Part shown: in pieces, positions 42,007 to 50,587 of the stretch
Layout of the letters: every line of letters starts with the position of its first letter
How positions within the stretch are numbered: position 1 is the first letter of the stretch
Origin: an uncultured Bacteroides sp.
Lineage (GTDB): Bacteria > Bacteroidota > Bacteroidia > Bacteroidales > Bacteroidaceae
Reading direction: 5' to 3'
Length of the DNA: 64,000 nt
Assembly (NCBI GenBank): GCA_949300425.1
Contig: CASGED010000073.1
Span: 1 to 64,000 of the forward strand
Notes under the pieces: model-generated
Told to the model about the DNA's origin: nothing
Seen by the model: the letters and a program-made list of their open reading frames with translations, nothing else
The model's database searches: none
Position numbers and translations under genes: made by a program

Positions 42007-42191
42007 TTAGCGGTTTGCTCTCCCCCGTAGTTAGCGGTTCGCTCCCCCCTGTAGTTAGCGGTTTGCTCTCCCCCGTAGTTAGCGGTTTGCTCTCCCCCGT
42101 AGTTAGCGGTTTGCTCTCCCCGTAGTTAGCGGTTCGCTCTCCCCGTAGTTAGCGGTTCGCTCTCCCCGTAGTTAGCAGTTCGCTCTCTTTT
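42007..42191. repeat. eight-copy 23-24 bp minisatellite
   Basis: Eight tandem units beginning GTTAGCGGTTTGCTC or GTTAGCGGTTCGCTC and ending in CCCCGTA, 23 or 24 bases each; the last unit is degenerate. It lies between the ATP-binding gene start and the permease stop, both on the minus strand, so it is in the transcribed spacer of this operon. No different spacers, so it is not a CRISPR array. Confidence 0.9.
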
Positions 42192-42195
42192 CGGG

Positions 42196-43692
42196 TCATT
42201 TCTGCCTGCTGTCGCGGAAGCCTTCCAGGTTCTTATAGCGTCGCTTCATGAAGCGGCAGTAGACGTTCTTTATCCACAGGCGGGAGGTGAGGATGAAGCC
42301 CGCGCCCAGCACGCAGAGGATGATGCCGGTGACGGTGTCGCCCCACACGGCTTTGAGCGCGACGTTCAGCAGCAGGGGTACGCCGAACACGGCGCCGGTG
42401 ATGAGGCCTTGCAAGCCCGTGCCCGTGTTCTGCCGGCCGGTCAGCTTAGTGTTCAGGTTTACGGTGTGGGTGTTGTACACCGCCATCTGGAAGAGGCCGA
42501 AGTAGACAGGTCCGGCGGTGAACAGGCCCCACGCCACGCAACTGAGCACCGTCAGCTTGCCTGTCACCATGGCGGGCGTCATCAGCGCGAAGGGGATGAG
42601 CAGGGCGAGGCTGTAGAGCGTGTACTTGGCGCGCAGCAGGGAGCAGATGGACTCCTTACGGCTCATGAGGCCGTCGATGTAGTTGCCCTCGTAGCCCATG
42701 ATGGTGAGCAGGAACATGATGCCGAAGATGATGTAGTTGTAGATGAGGATGAAGTCCGTCATGCCCGCCGAGTCGTAGGCCTCCGTGAAGCTCAGCAGGG
42801 CGCTGAACGCCAGCACCAGGAGGACGATGCTGCGCAGGGACGACTTGCATACCTTGTTGCGCAACATCATCTTCAGCTCCAGGCGGATGTACTCGCCCAT
42901 CTCGCCGTAGCGGTCGAGGAAGCGGTATTCGGACACCCGGCGCACCTTCACCGTCGTGTCCTCCACCTTGTTCAGTTCATTGTAAATGAGGCCCTGCATC
43001 ACCCGCCGGTTGACAAGCCACAACGCGGCGATGACGCCCAGCACGAGGAGGAAGCTCACGGGGTTGCCCGTGATGAATCCTTCGCCCAGGGTGACCGACC
43101 AGTCGAACAACGGGCTGTCGTCGGGGATGAACATCGCGCATCCGATGCCTCCGTACACCGCCAAGGGCAGTATGCCCCACCAGACGCGCTCGTTCATCAG
43201 CGTGCGGCAGAGGAGGAACCAGTAGTTGTTCATCACCATCAGCAGCCAGATGCCGACGCTGTAGGTCAGCACGCCCGCGACGCCGTAGAAGCGTGCCACG
43301 CTGAGGATGGCGAGGGGCACGAAGAAGAAGAGCCACACGAAGTTGAAGCCGTTCAGGCCCGAACGCAGCAGGAGGCAGTCTATCAGCCGCTTCCGCCTGA
43401 CGGGCAGCAGCAGGTAGGGCTTCACCTCCTGCGTGGGTGTCTTCTGGAAGGGGAAGCGCATCAGGAAGTCCAGCGCCAGGAAGATGATAATCACCCCGTT
43501 GATAAGCTGGTACGGCTCGCGCGACTCTCCGTCGAAGGCGAAGGCGAACAGGGAGCCGAAGAACACAAGGTAGCCCGCCCAAAACACGGCCATGGCGTAC
43601 ATGAAGACGCGCCCGAACTTGTTTTTGTCGTACATCGGGTGGCGTTTGTCGGCCAGACGGCCGTGGCGGCGGAGTTCTAAGAAGAGGTTCAT
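42196..43692 (-). CDS. DUF5687 ABC permease
   Basis: 498 residues with many transmembrane segments and the Bacteroidetes-type opening FLELRRHGRLADKRHPMYD. Charged loops separate the segments; the centre holds SEYRFLDRYGEMGEYIRLELKMMLRN. It is upstream of the ABC ATPase gene and forms the membrane half of that exporter. Substrate unknown. Confidence 0.87.
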   Translation of the reverse strand: MNLFLELRRHGRLADKRHPMYDKNKFGRVFMYAMAVFWAGYLVFFGSLFAFAFDGESREPYQLINGVIIIFLALDFLMRFPFQKTPTQEVKPYLLLPVRRKRLIDCLLLRSGLNGFNFVWLFFFVPLAILSVARFYGVAGVLTYSVGIWLLMVMNNYWFLLCRTLMNERVWWGILPLAVYGGIGCAMFIPDDSPLFDWSVTLGEGFITGNPVSFLLVLGVIAALWLVNRRVMQGLIYNELNKVEDTTVKVRRVSEYRFLDRYGEMGEYIRLELKMMLRNKVCKSSLRSIVLLVLAFSALLSFTEAYDSAGMTDFILIYNYIIFGIMFLLTIMGYEGNYIDGLMSRKESICSLLRAKYTLYSLALLIPFALMTPAMVTGKLTVLSCVAWGLFTAGPVYFGLFQMAVYNTHTVNLNTKLTGRQNTGTGLQGLITGAVFGVPLLLNVALKAVWGDTVTGIILCVLGAGFILTSRLWIKNVYCRFMKRRYKNLEGFRDSRQK

Positions 43693-43708
43693 AAAGTGAA
43701 GTTATAAA

Positions 43709-43859
43709 ATGGGAATTTAGATGGCACACAGATGACACAGATTTCACAAGATGACCACAGATTTATTCTTTAAACCTGTAGGCGAATCCCTTTAAAATCT
43801 GTGTAAATCTGTCTCATCAGTGTCATCTGTGTGCCATTAAACACAACGATAAATTATCA
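43709..43859. repeat. 150-bp interspersed repeat, copy 1
   Basis: Almost identical in reverse complement to 55525-55678 (about 97 percent by eye). Internal inverted pieces (CACACAGATGACACAG near each end with GTGTCATCTGTGTG) can fold the unit. It reaches into the stop codon of the M16 gene. No open frame. Confidence 0.88.
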
Positions 43860-46697
43860 TTTCTCCGGCACGGTCATCACCACCGTAATCTTGTTGCCTT
43901 GGGCAATCATGTCGGCGGCAAACTTCTGCACGTCGGCACGGGTGATGGCGTTCACGGTGGCTTCGTAGTCCTTCGTCATGTCTATGCCGGTGTAGAAGTA
44001 TTCGTCCAGGTTGTTCAGCCAGTAGCCGTTCTCCTTCTGGTTGTCGGCGTACTTCTTCAGCATGTACTCCTTAATCTTGCTCATCTGCTCGTCCGACGGT
44101 CCTTCCTTGGCTACCCGTTGCAGTTCGCGGTCGATGATGGCGTTCAGCGTCTCCATCTTCTCCGGGTCAGTCTGGTAGACAATCTGCATCATCAGCCGTT
44201 CTTTCGGGTATTTGTTCAGTCCGCCGTAACAGCTTACGCCGTACGTGCCGCCTTCCTTCTCGCGTACTTCTTCCGTATAGATGATGTCCATCGCCTGGGT
44301 GAGGTAGCTCATCAGCAGCTGGTTCTTCAGGTCGTACTTGCACGTGCCGCTGTAGAGCATGAAGACGGTTGCCATCGGCGTCTGTTGCTCTTTGGCGTAG
44401 ATGTTCTCCAGGTTGCCCTTGGCGATGTCCATGTGGTTGTCGCGGAAGGTCTCCTTGCGTCCCGTGGCGGGCAGTCCGCCTAAGTATTGGGCGATGAGCG
44501 GCTTGGCTTCTTCCAGATTGATGTTCCCTACCAAGAAGAACGTAAAGTCGCCTGCATCGGCAAAGCGGTCTTTGTACATGGCCAGCACCTTGTCATAGTC
44601 TATCCGGTCTATCATCTCCGGTTGCAGGGAAAGGTAGCGCGGGTGCGTGCCGTACATCATCTTGCTGATGGTGTCGTTGATGCTGGCCAAGGGGTTGGCT
44701 TGGGCGTTCTCCAACTGGGCTTTCAGGCGGGTCTTGAAGGAGGCGAAGGCTTCTTCGTCCTTGCGGGGAGCGGTGAAGCTCAGGTAAGTCAGCTGCATCA
44801 TGGTCTCGAAGTCCTTGGGCGAGCAGTTGCCTTGCACTTGCTCTACGGTGTTGCCGATGGTCGCGTCCACCGACACCTTCTTGCCGGCCAGCATCTTGGT
44901 CAGGTCTACGTTGCTGAAGTTGCCCAATCCGCCTGCTGATACGACGCCGTTCAGTACTCCCGCGTTGAAGTTCAGTTTCTCCTCGTCGGGGAAGAGGCTG
45001 GTTCCGCCCAAGCTGACGCCTTTCATGCGGATTTCATCGGCCTTGAAGTCGGTCTTCTTCACATACACCTTCACGCCGTTGGAGAGCGTTAATTCCGTTG
45101 TGCCATAGATGCCGTCCGTCTTTTCCGAAACGATGCTGCCGCCCTTGGGGGCTTCCTTCATCAGCGGCTCGTCGCTCACTTTGTCCTCGTAGGGCTGTAC
45201 GTCCAGGTTTTTCATGCCGTTCAGTTGGGCGAGCACTTCTTCTTTCGTAGGAATGACTTCGCCTTCCTTGTCGGGGGCGGTAATCATGACGACTTCGTTG
45301 TTGTCCGGTATCAGTTCCTGCTGTACCAGTTGATTGATGACGGCCACGGGGATGTTGGGCGCCAGTTGGTTGAGTATGGTGTACTCATATTCAATGCCCG
45401 GCATCGGCTCTTTGTCGAGGAAGTGCCGGATGCACTCGTTGACGTAGGCGTCGTTCTTTGTGTTGGCGCGTTCGTTGTAGGCCGACTCTACTTGTTGCAG
45501 GATGTTGGCGCGGGCACGGGCGTACTCAGACTCCGTGAAGCCGTAGCGGCGCATGCGCTCCACTTCGGTGAAGAGGGCTTTCAAGGTTTCGGGCAGTCCG
45601 TTGTCCTTGGCTGTTCCGCTGATGACGAAAGCCTCTTTCGTCTTGGCCAAAAGGAAGTCGCCGTAGTAGGAGTAAGCGCGGACGTAAGGAGGATTGGCGC
45701 TTTGTGCCAGCTCGCTCAGGCGTTCGTTCATCATGATGTTTACAGCGGCCAGTGCGTAGTCCTGTATCAAGTAGGCCATGTTGTTTTTGATGCTGTCCGG
45801 TGTGGCGTCGTGCTTGAAGTAGATGTCAATGCTCGGCTCGTCTATCTCTTTGTCCTTACCTATATATATAATAGGCTCCGCATTGTCGGCCACGGGGTAG
45901 TAGATACGTTCGGCGGGATTGACCGGAGCTTTCACGTCGGCAAAGGTCGATTTGATTTTAGCTTCCATCTGGTCCACGTCGATGTCACCCACGATGACGA
46001 TGCCTTGCAGGTCGGGGCGATACCACTTGGCGTAGTAGTTGCGTATGGCCTGGTAGGGGAAGTTGTCTATCACGTCGATGCTGCCGATGGGCATGCAGTC
46101 GGCATACTTCGAGTCGGGATAAAGGGTCGGTTGGGCTTCCGTGATTAGGCGCATAATGCCGATGTTGCGGCTGCGCCACTCTTCATGGATGACACCGCGC
46201 TCCTTGTCAATCTCCTTGTCGGACAGCAGGATGGCGTTGCTCCAGTCGTGCAGGATGAGCAGGCAGGAGTCTACCACGGCGGGATTGGTGCTGGGTACGT
46301 TGCTGATGTTGTACACTGTCTCGTCTACCGAAGTGTAGGCGTTGAGGTTGGTGCCGAACTTGATGCCCTTCGTTTCGCACCACTGCACGATGCCCAAGCC
46401 GCGCTCATCGCCGGGGAAGTTCTTCGTGCCGTTGAATGCCATGTGCTCCAGGAAGTGCGCCAATCCGCGTTGTTGCGGTTCTTCGAGGATGGAACCTACC
46501 TTCTGCGCGATGTAGAACTCCACACGGTTTTCGGGCTTCTCGTTGTGACGGATGTAATATGTCAGTCCGTTATCCAGTTTTCCGATGCGTACGTTCGGGT
46601 CAACCGGGATGGAAGGCATTTGCTGGGCAAAGGCCATACCTGTGCAGCCGAACACTAAGGTCGCGGCTACGACCATGGTTTTAATAAGATGTCTCAT
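43857..46697 (-). CDS. M16 zinc protease (insulinase/pitrilysin family)
   Basis: 946 residues. Signal peptide ending AFA; the inverted zinc motif HFLEH in AHFLEHMAFNG and the more distant Glu in ESVYN-like ETVYNI; second M16 half without zinc motif from about residue 520 (YGTTELTLSNGVKVY). Two similar halves form the chamber. Periplasmic peptidase for small unfolded peptides. Confidence 0.92.
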   Translation of the reverse strand: MRHLIKTMVVAATLVFGCTGMAFAQQMPSIPVDPNVRIGKLDNGLTYYIRHNEKPENRVEFYIAQKVGSILEEPQQRGLAHFLEHMAFNGTKNFPGDERGLGIVQWCETKGIKFGTNLNAYTSVDETVYNISNVPSTNPAVVDSCLLILHDWSNAILLSDKEIDKERGVIHEEWRSRNIGIMRLITEAQPTLYPDSKYADCMPIGSIDVIDNFPYQAIRNYYAKWYRPDLQGIVIVGDIDVDQMEAKIKSTFADVKAPVNPAERIYYPVADNAEPIIYIGKDKEIDEPSIDIYFKHDATPDSIKNNMAYLIQDYALAAVNIMMNERLSELAQSANPPYVRAYSYYGDFLLAKTKEAFVISGTAKDNGLPETLKALFTEVERMRRYGFTESEYARARANILQQVESAYNERANTKNDAYVNECIRHFLDKEPMPGIEYEYTILNQLAPNIPVAVINQLVQQELIPDNNEVVMITAPDKEGEVIPTKEEVLAQLNGMKNLDVQPYEDKVSDEPLMKEAPKGGSIVSEKTDGIYGTTELTLSNGVKVYVKKTDFKADEIRMKGVSLGGTSLFPDEEKLNFNAGVLNGVVSAGGLGNFSNVDLTKMLAGKKVSVDATIGNTVEQVQGNCSPKDFETMMQLTYLSFTAPRKDEEAFASFKTRLKAQLENAQANPLASINDTISKMMYGTHPRYLSLQPEMIDRIDYDKVLAMYKDRFADAGDFTFFLVGNINLEEAKPLIAQYLGGLPATGRKETFRDNHMDIAKGNLENIYAKEQQTPMATVFMLYSGTCKYDLKNQLLMSYLTQAMDIIYTEEVREKEGGTYGVSCYGGLNKYPKERLMMQIVYQTDPEKMETLNAIIDRELQRVAKEGPSDEQMSKIKEYMLKKYADNQKENGYWLNNLDEYFYTGIDMTKDYEATVNAITRADVQKFAADMIAQGNKITVVMTVPEK

Positions 46698-46721
46698 GTC
46701 TTTATTGGTATAAAATGTAGT

Positions 46722-47648
46722 TTAATCCGGGATAATTAATGTAATGGCTTCATGCAGTATGCCAATCTCCAGGGGGAAATGGCGGTCGAGGATGCGTCCG
46801 TCCAAGTCTACCGGAGCGTTCTGCGCGCGAAGCACTTTGACGTGTTGGGTGCGGTAGGGGTGTACCATCTTGTAGTTGAGGATGCGTCCCTGTATCAGCA
46901 TCCATAAGCCTGCCCATAGCTGGCGTAACTCCGGCCGATAGATGACGGACACGTCCAGCCACCCGTTGTAGGGCACGGCGCTGGGCGTTTGTCCCCATCC
47001 GCTGGCACTGCCTATACAGACGCTCATGATGCGGCCGCGTATGTGCTCATCGTTTATCTTCAGGTGCATGCGATGTAGTTTCCGTTCGAAGATGAGAGAG
47101 AGCAATGCCATGAAATAAGAAAGATACTTCACGCCCCAGAAGCGTTTGCATTGGTCGGTGATTTTCACGATGCGTGCTCCGAGGCCGATGTTGATGGCGT
47201 TGAGGAAATAGCGCGTCAGATGCTGATGCCCGTCGTAGTAATGGCATGTGCCCACATCGATGCGCCGGCGTCGCCCGTGAATGATGCAGTCCACCGCCTC
47301 TTTGTACTCCGAACTCATGTCCCAATAGTCGGCAAAGTCATTGCCTATGCCGTTGGGGATGATGCCGAGGGCTATCTCCTGCTTGTCGGGCGCGTCGGAG
47401 TGCATGATGCCGTTGATGGCATCGTTCAAGGCACCGTCTCCGCCTACGATGACGATGGTGCGGTACCCATTGTTGGCCAGTATGCCCGCCAGCCGTTCCA
47501 CCGAACCGAAGCCTTCGGATTGCACATAGTCGTAGCTCACGCCCCGGCTATCCATGTAGGCTTTGATTTCCTTCCAACGTTTCTGCACCTTGCGGGTGCC
47601 TGCCTTGGGGTTGTAGATGATGCCCCATTTATCTGGTGTCTTGCTCAT
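46722..47648 (-). CDS. diacylglycerol kinase family lipid kinase
   Basis: 308 residues from ATG 47648. DAGK catalytic motif VGGDGALNDAINGI, N-terminal YNPKAGTRKV, and the C-terminal GWGQTPSAVPYNGWLDV. The usual GGDGT reads GGDGA, a minor variant. Makes phosphatidic acid or phosphorylates sphingoid bases; Bacteroides make sphingolipids, so the latter is possible. Confidence 0.86.
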   Translation of the reverse strand: MSKTPDKWGIIYNPKAGTRKVQKRWKEIKAYMDSRGVSYDYVQSEGFGSVERLAGILANNGYRTIVIVGGDGALNDAINGIMHSDAPDKQEIALGIIPNGIGNDFADYWDMSSEYKEAVDCIIHGRRRRIDVGTCHYYDGHQHLTRYFLNAINIGLGARIVKITDQCKRFWGVKYLSYFMALLSLIFERKLHRMHLKINDEHIRGRIMSVCIGSASGWGQTPSAVPYNGWLDVSVIYRPELRQLWAGLWMLIQGRILNYKMVHPYRTQHVKVLRAQNAPVDLDGRILDRHFPLEIGILHEAITLIIPD

Positions 47649-47699
47649 AGTCATTCTTTTTTTCTCCTCTCATTGGTGAGAATGTCGCCCGCAAATGTA

Positions 47700-48623
47700 C
47701 TAATTCTCTTTGAGTTTTTCTTGTACAAAGGCAATCTTTTCTTCCATAGGCAATTGTGCGTTTACCCAATGGATGGTAAATCCGCGCCGCTCCATGCCTC
47801 TGAACCATGTCATCTGGCGTTTGGCGAATTGGTGGATGGCCGTTTCCAGTTGGGTGAACATCTCGTTGTAGGTCAGCTTCCCCGTGACGTAGAGGGTCAG
47901 GTATTTATACTCCAGCCCGTAATAAATAAGGTCTTCGGGGACGATGCCGCTTTGTATCAGGTTTCTTACTTCGTCCACCATGCCTTCGTCCAAGCGTTGC
48001 CGGAGGCGGCGGGTTATCTTCTCCCTGCGAGCCTCCCGGTCGATGTCCACGCCGATGATGAGACTATTCAGGTGAGGAAATTCTCGTTCGCTCACCGGGG
48101 TACGCAGATAGTATTCTTCTATCTCGATGGCGCGGATGGCTCGTTTAGCCGTGTCCACGTCCGTCGTATTGTGCAGGGTTTTGTAATGGCTTAGAATTTC
48201 AGTCAGCTCCTCCAAAGACTTGTTGGCCAGGCGGGCGCGAAGCTCCGGATTCTCCGGCACGGGTATCAGTCGGTAGCCTTTGAGCACCGCTTCCAGGTAT
48301 AGTCCCGTACCCCCGCAAAGGATGGGCAAGTCAATCCCTCGCGAAGTAATGTCCTTGTAGGCACTTAGGAAGTCTCTTTGGTACTCAAAGACGTTGTATT
48401 TGTAGCCCGGGGCGGCGATGTCTATCAGGTGGTAGGGCACGCGCTGTCCGTCTACGGTATAATCCGCCAAATCCTTGCCCGTGCCCAAGTCCATGCCCCG
48501 ATACACCTGGCGCGAATCCGCACTGATGATTTCGCTCCCCAACCGTGCGGCCAGTGCCGCGGCAAAAGGCGTTTTGCCCGATGCCGTAGGTCCCAGGATG
48601 GTTATCAAGTCATAGTGTGCCAT
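47700..48623 (-). CDS. miaA: tRNA dimethylallyltransferase
   Basis: 307 residues. P-loop GPTASGKTPFA, DSRQVYRGMDLGTGK, and the tRNA-binding RQMTWFRGMERR; length normal. Adds the isopentenyl group to A37 of tRNAs reading UNN codons. A -7-like TATCTTTG on the minus strand (complement of 48651-48658) lies upstream. Confidence 0.95.
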   Translation of the reverse strand: MAHYDLITILGPTASGKTPFAAALAARLGSEIISADSRQVYRGMDLGTGKDLADYTVDGQRVPYHLIDIAAPGYKYNVFEYQRDFLSAYKDITSRGIDLPILCGGTGLYLEAVLKGYRLIPVPENPELRARLANKSLEELTEILSHYKTLHNTTDVDTAKRAIRAIEIEEYYLRTPVSEREFPHLNSLIIGVDIDREARREKITRRLRQRLDEGMVDEVRNLIQSGIVPEDLIYYGLEYKYLTLYVTGKLTYNEMFTQLETAIHQFAKRQMTWFRGMERRGFTIHWVNAQLPMEEKIAFVQEKLKEN

Positions 48624-48737
48624 AATCGGTTCTTATTAAGATTTGTCGGGCAAAGATACATCTTTCGGGAAATAAATGCGTATTTTTGTCCAAAGAATCG
48701 CTTCTTGAAGTCTTTAATGTAATTATTAAGAGAAAAC

Positions 48738-49154
48738 ATGATGCAACAGATAGCTTTTAGATTGTCCACCAAAAGACGAGGGTGTCATTTGATAACTCGG
48801 GAAATCGTAGAGCACCTCCCGGTGCCTTTGCCTAAGGTCGGCTTGCTCAACCTCTTTGTGCAGCACACTTCGTGCGCTCTTTCTATCAACGAAAATGCCG
48901 ACCCCGATGTGCGTGGTGACATGGATCGGATATTGAATCATTTAGTCAAAGAAAATGAACCATATTACGAACATACGTTGGAGGGGTCAGATGACATGCC
49001 TGCCCATGCCAAATGTTCACTTTTCGGCGTAAGCTTGACAATCCCGATTACGAATGGCAAATTGAATTTGGGCACCTGGCAAGGTATTTATCTTTGTGAA
49101 TTTCGTGATTATGGCGGAGAGAGAAAGGTCGTGGCAACTATCTGCGGTGATTAA
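48738..49154 (+). CDS. YjbQ/UPF0047 protein
   Basis: 138 residues. Family motifs LLNLFVQHTSCALSINENAD (with N-x-x-x-D) and GTWQGIYLCEFRDYGG; complete size. Members bind zinc-like metal and can show thiamine-phosphate synthase activity in vitro. Divergent from miaA. Confidence 0.9.
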   Translation: MMQQIAFRLSTKRRGCHLITREIVEHLPVPLPKVGLLNLFVQHTSCALSINENADPDVRGDMDRILNHLVKENEPYYEHTLEGSDDMPAHAKCSLFGVSLTIPITNGKLNLGTWQGIYLCEFRDYGGERKVVATICGD

Positions 49155-49372
49155 CTCCCTGTTTTTCCTGTGTGGAAATATTCCACATCCTTGTAGATGG
49201 ATTCTACATGGATGGAAGGTCTGTTGATGTGAAAATGAAAAAGGGACTTTTCGTGGCAGAAATTGAAAATTAACAAGTTAAGGCGTTCTCCTTGTTCCTA
49301 TTTGGAAAAAAGGTATTATTTTTGCATCCTGAAAGATGGAATTTTAGTATCTAATTTGCTAAACAAACATAC

Positions 49373-50566
49373 ATGAGACTATTTTTTACCAAGAAAGAAC
49401 TAAGGCTGAAAAAGAAGCGCTTAGTGGCCATGCTGGTGTGCATGGTAATAGTACTGGCTTTGTACATCGTACTGACGTGGGAGAAAAAAGTGGTGCCGGT
49501 GCCTCCGGTTGTGGTCGTGCAGCCCGTGGAGCAGGAGGATGTGGAGATTTACGGTGATTACGTAGGACGCATCCGTGCGCAACAATTTGTAGAAGTGCGT
49601 GCCCGTGTGGAAGGTTTCCTTGAGAGTATGGCTTTTGAGGAAGGTACATATGTGAAAAAGAATCAGGTTTTGTTTGTCATCGACCAAAAGCAATACCGGG
49701 CCAAGGCGGACAAAGCCCGTGCGCAATTGCGCAAAGATTCAGCTCAGGTGCGGAAAACCAAGCGTGACTTAGACCGTATTCGTCCTTTATTTGAACAGAA
49801 TGCTGCCAGCCAATTGGATTTGGATAACGCCATTGCTGCTTATGAGACGGCCGTGGCCAGTATGGGTATGAGTCAGGCGGACTTGGATCAGGCAGAACAG
49901 GAATTGGGATATACGTGGGTGCGTTCGCCCATATCGGGGCACATCAGCGAACGTCACGTGGACTTGGGTACGTTGGTCGGAACCGGCGGCCAATCCTTGC
50001 TGGCTACCATTGTCAAGAGCGATACGGTGCTGGTGGACTTCAGTATGACGGCTTTGGATTACCTGAAGAGCCGGGAACGCAACGTGGTTCTTGGTCAGCG
50101 CGACTCTACCCGTTCGTGGCAACCTACGGTGACCATTACGTTGGCGGATGATAGCGAATATCCATACAAAGGATTGGTTGATTTTGCCGACCCGCAAGTG
50201 AATCCTAAGACGGGTACGTTTTCTGTCCGTGCGGAGATGCCTAATCCCGACCGAGTCCTTCTGCCTGGTCAGTTTACGAAGGTGCGTGCGTTGTTGGATG
50301 TGCGTGAGCGGGCTACGGTGGTGCCTCAGAAAGCTTTGATTATCGAAAAAGGAGGGGCTTATATCTTTGTCATGCGTCGTGACTCGACGGTAGAGCGCCG
50401 TTTCATAGAACTTGGACCTGAGTTTGGCAACAATGTTGTGGTGGAACGAGGCATTATTCCGGGCGAGAACATCGTGACTGAAGGGTATCACAAATTGAAT
50501 CCGGGCATGAAAGTTCGTGTGGGCCGTCCCGGTGATATCAAGAATGAAGAAAAGGAAGAAGAGTAA
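49373..50566 (+). CDS. RND efflux periplasmic adaptor (AcrA/MexA type)
   Basis: 397 residues. One N-terminal membrane anchor (about 18-36), biotinyl-lipoyl halves (AFEEGTYVKKNQVLFVID and WVRSPISGHISERHVDLG), hairpin helices (about 105-155), beta-barrel and membrane-proximal part with PNPDRVLLPGQF and VVPQKAL. First gene of a three-gene efflux operon; -7 box TATTTTTG at 49317-49324. Confidence 0.92.
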   Translation: MRLFFTKKELRLKKKRLVAMLVCMVIVLALYIVLTWEKKVVPVPPVVVVQPVEQEDVEIYGDYVGRIRAQQFVEVRARVEGFLESMAFEEGTYVKKNQVLFVIDQKQYRAKADKARAQLRKDSAQVRKTKRDLDRIRPLFEQNAASQLDLDNAIAAYETAVASMGMSQADLDQAEQELGYTWVRSPISGHISERHVDLGTLVGTGGQSLLATIVKSDTVLVDFSMTALDYLKSRERNVVLGQRDSTRSWQPTVTITLADDSEYPYKGLVDFADPQVNPKTGTFSVRAEMPNPDRVLLPGQFTKVRALLDVRERATVVPQKALIIEKGGAYIFVMRRDSTVERRFIELGPEFGNNVVVERGIIPGENIVTEGYHKLNPGMKVRVGRPGDIKNEEKEEE

Positions 50567-50587
50567 TCTCTTATAATATAGCAACGC

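Noticed and set aside
42007-42191. CRISPR-like array
   Set aside because: Units are directly contiguous with no unique spacers and no cas genes nearby.
43709-43859. Insertion sequence ends
   Set aside because: Only 150 bases with no transposase, so a non-coding interspersed repeat is more likely.
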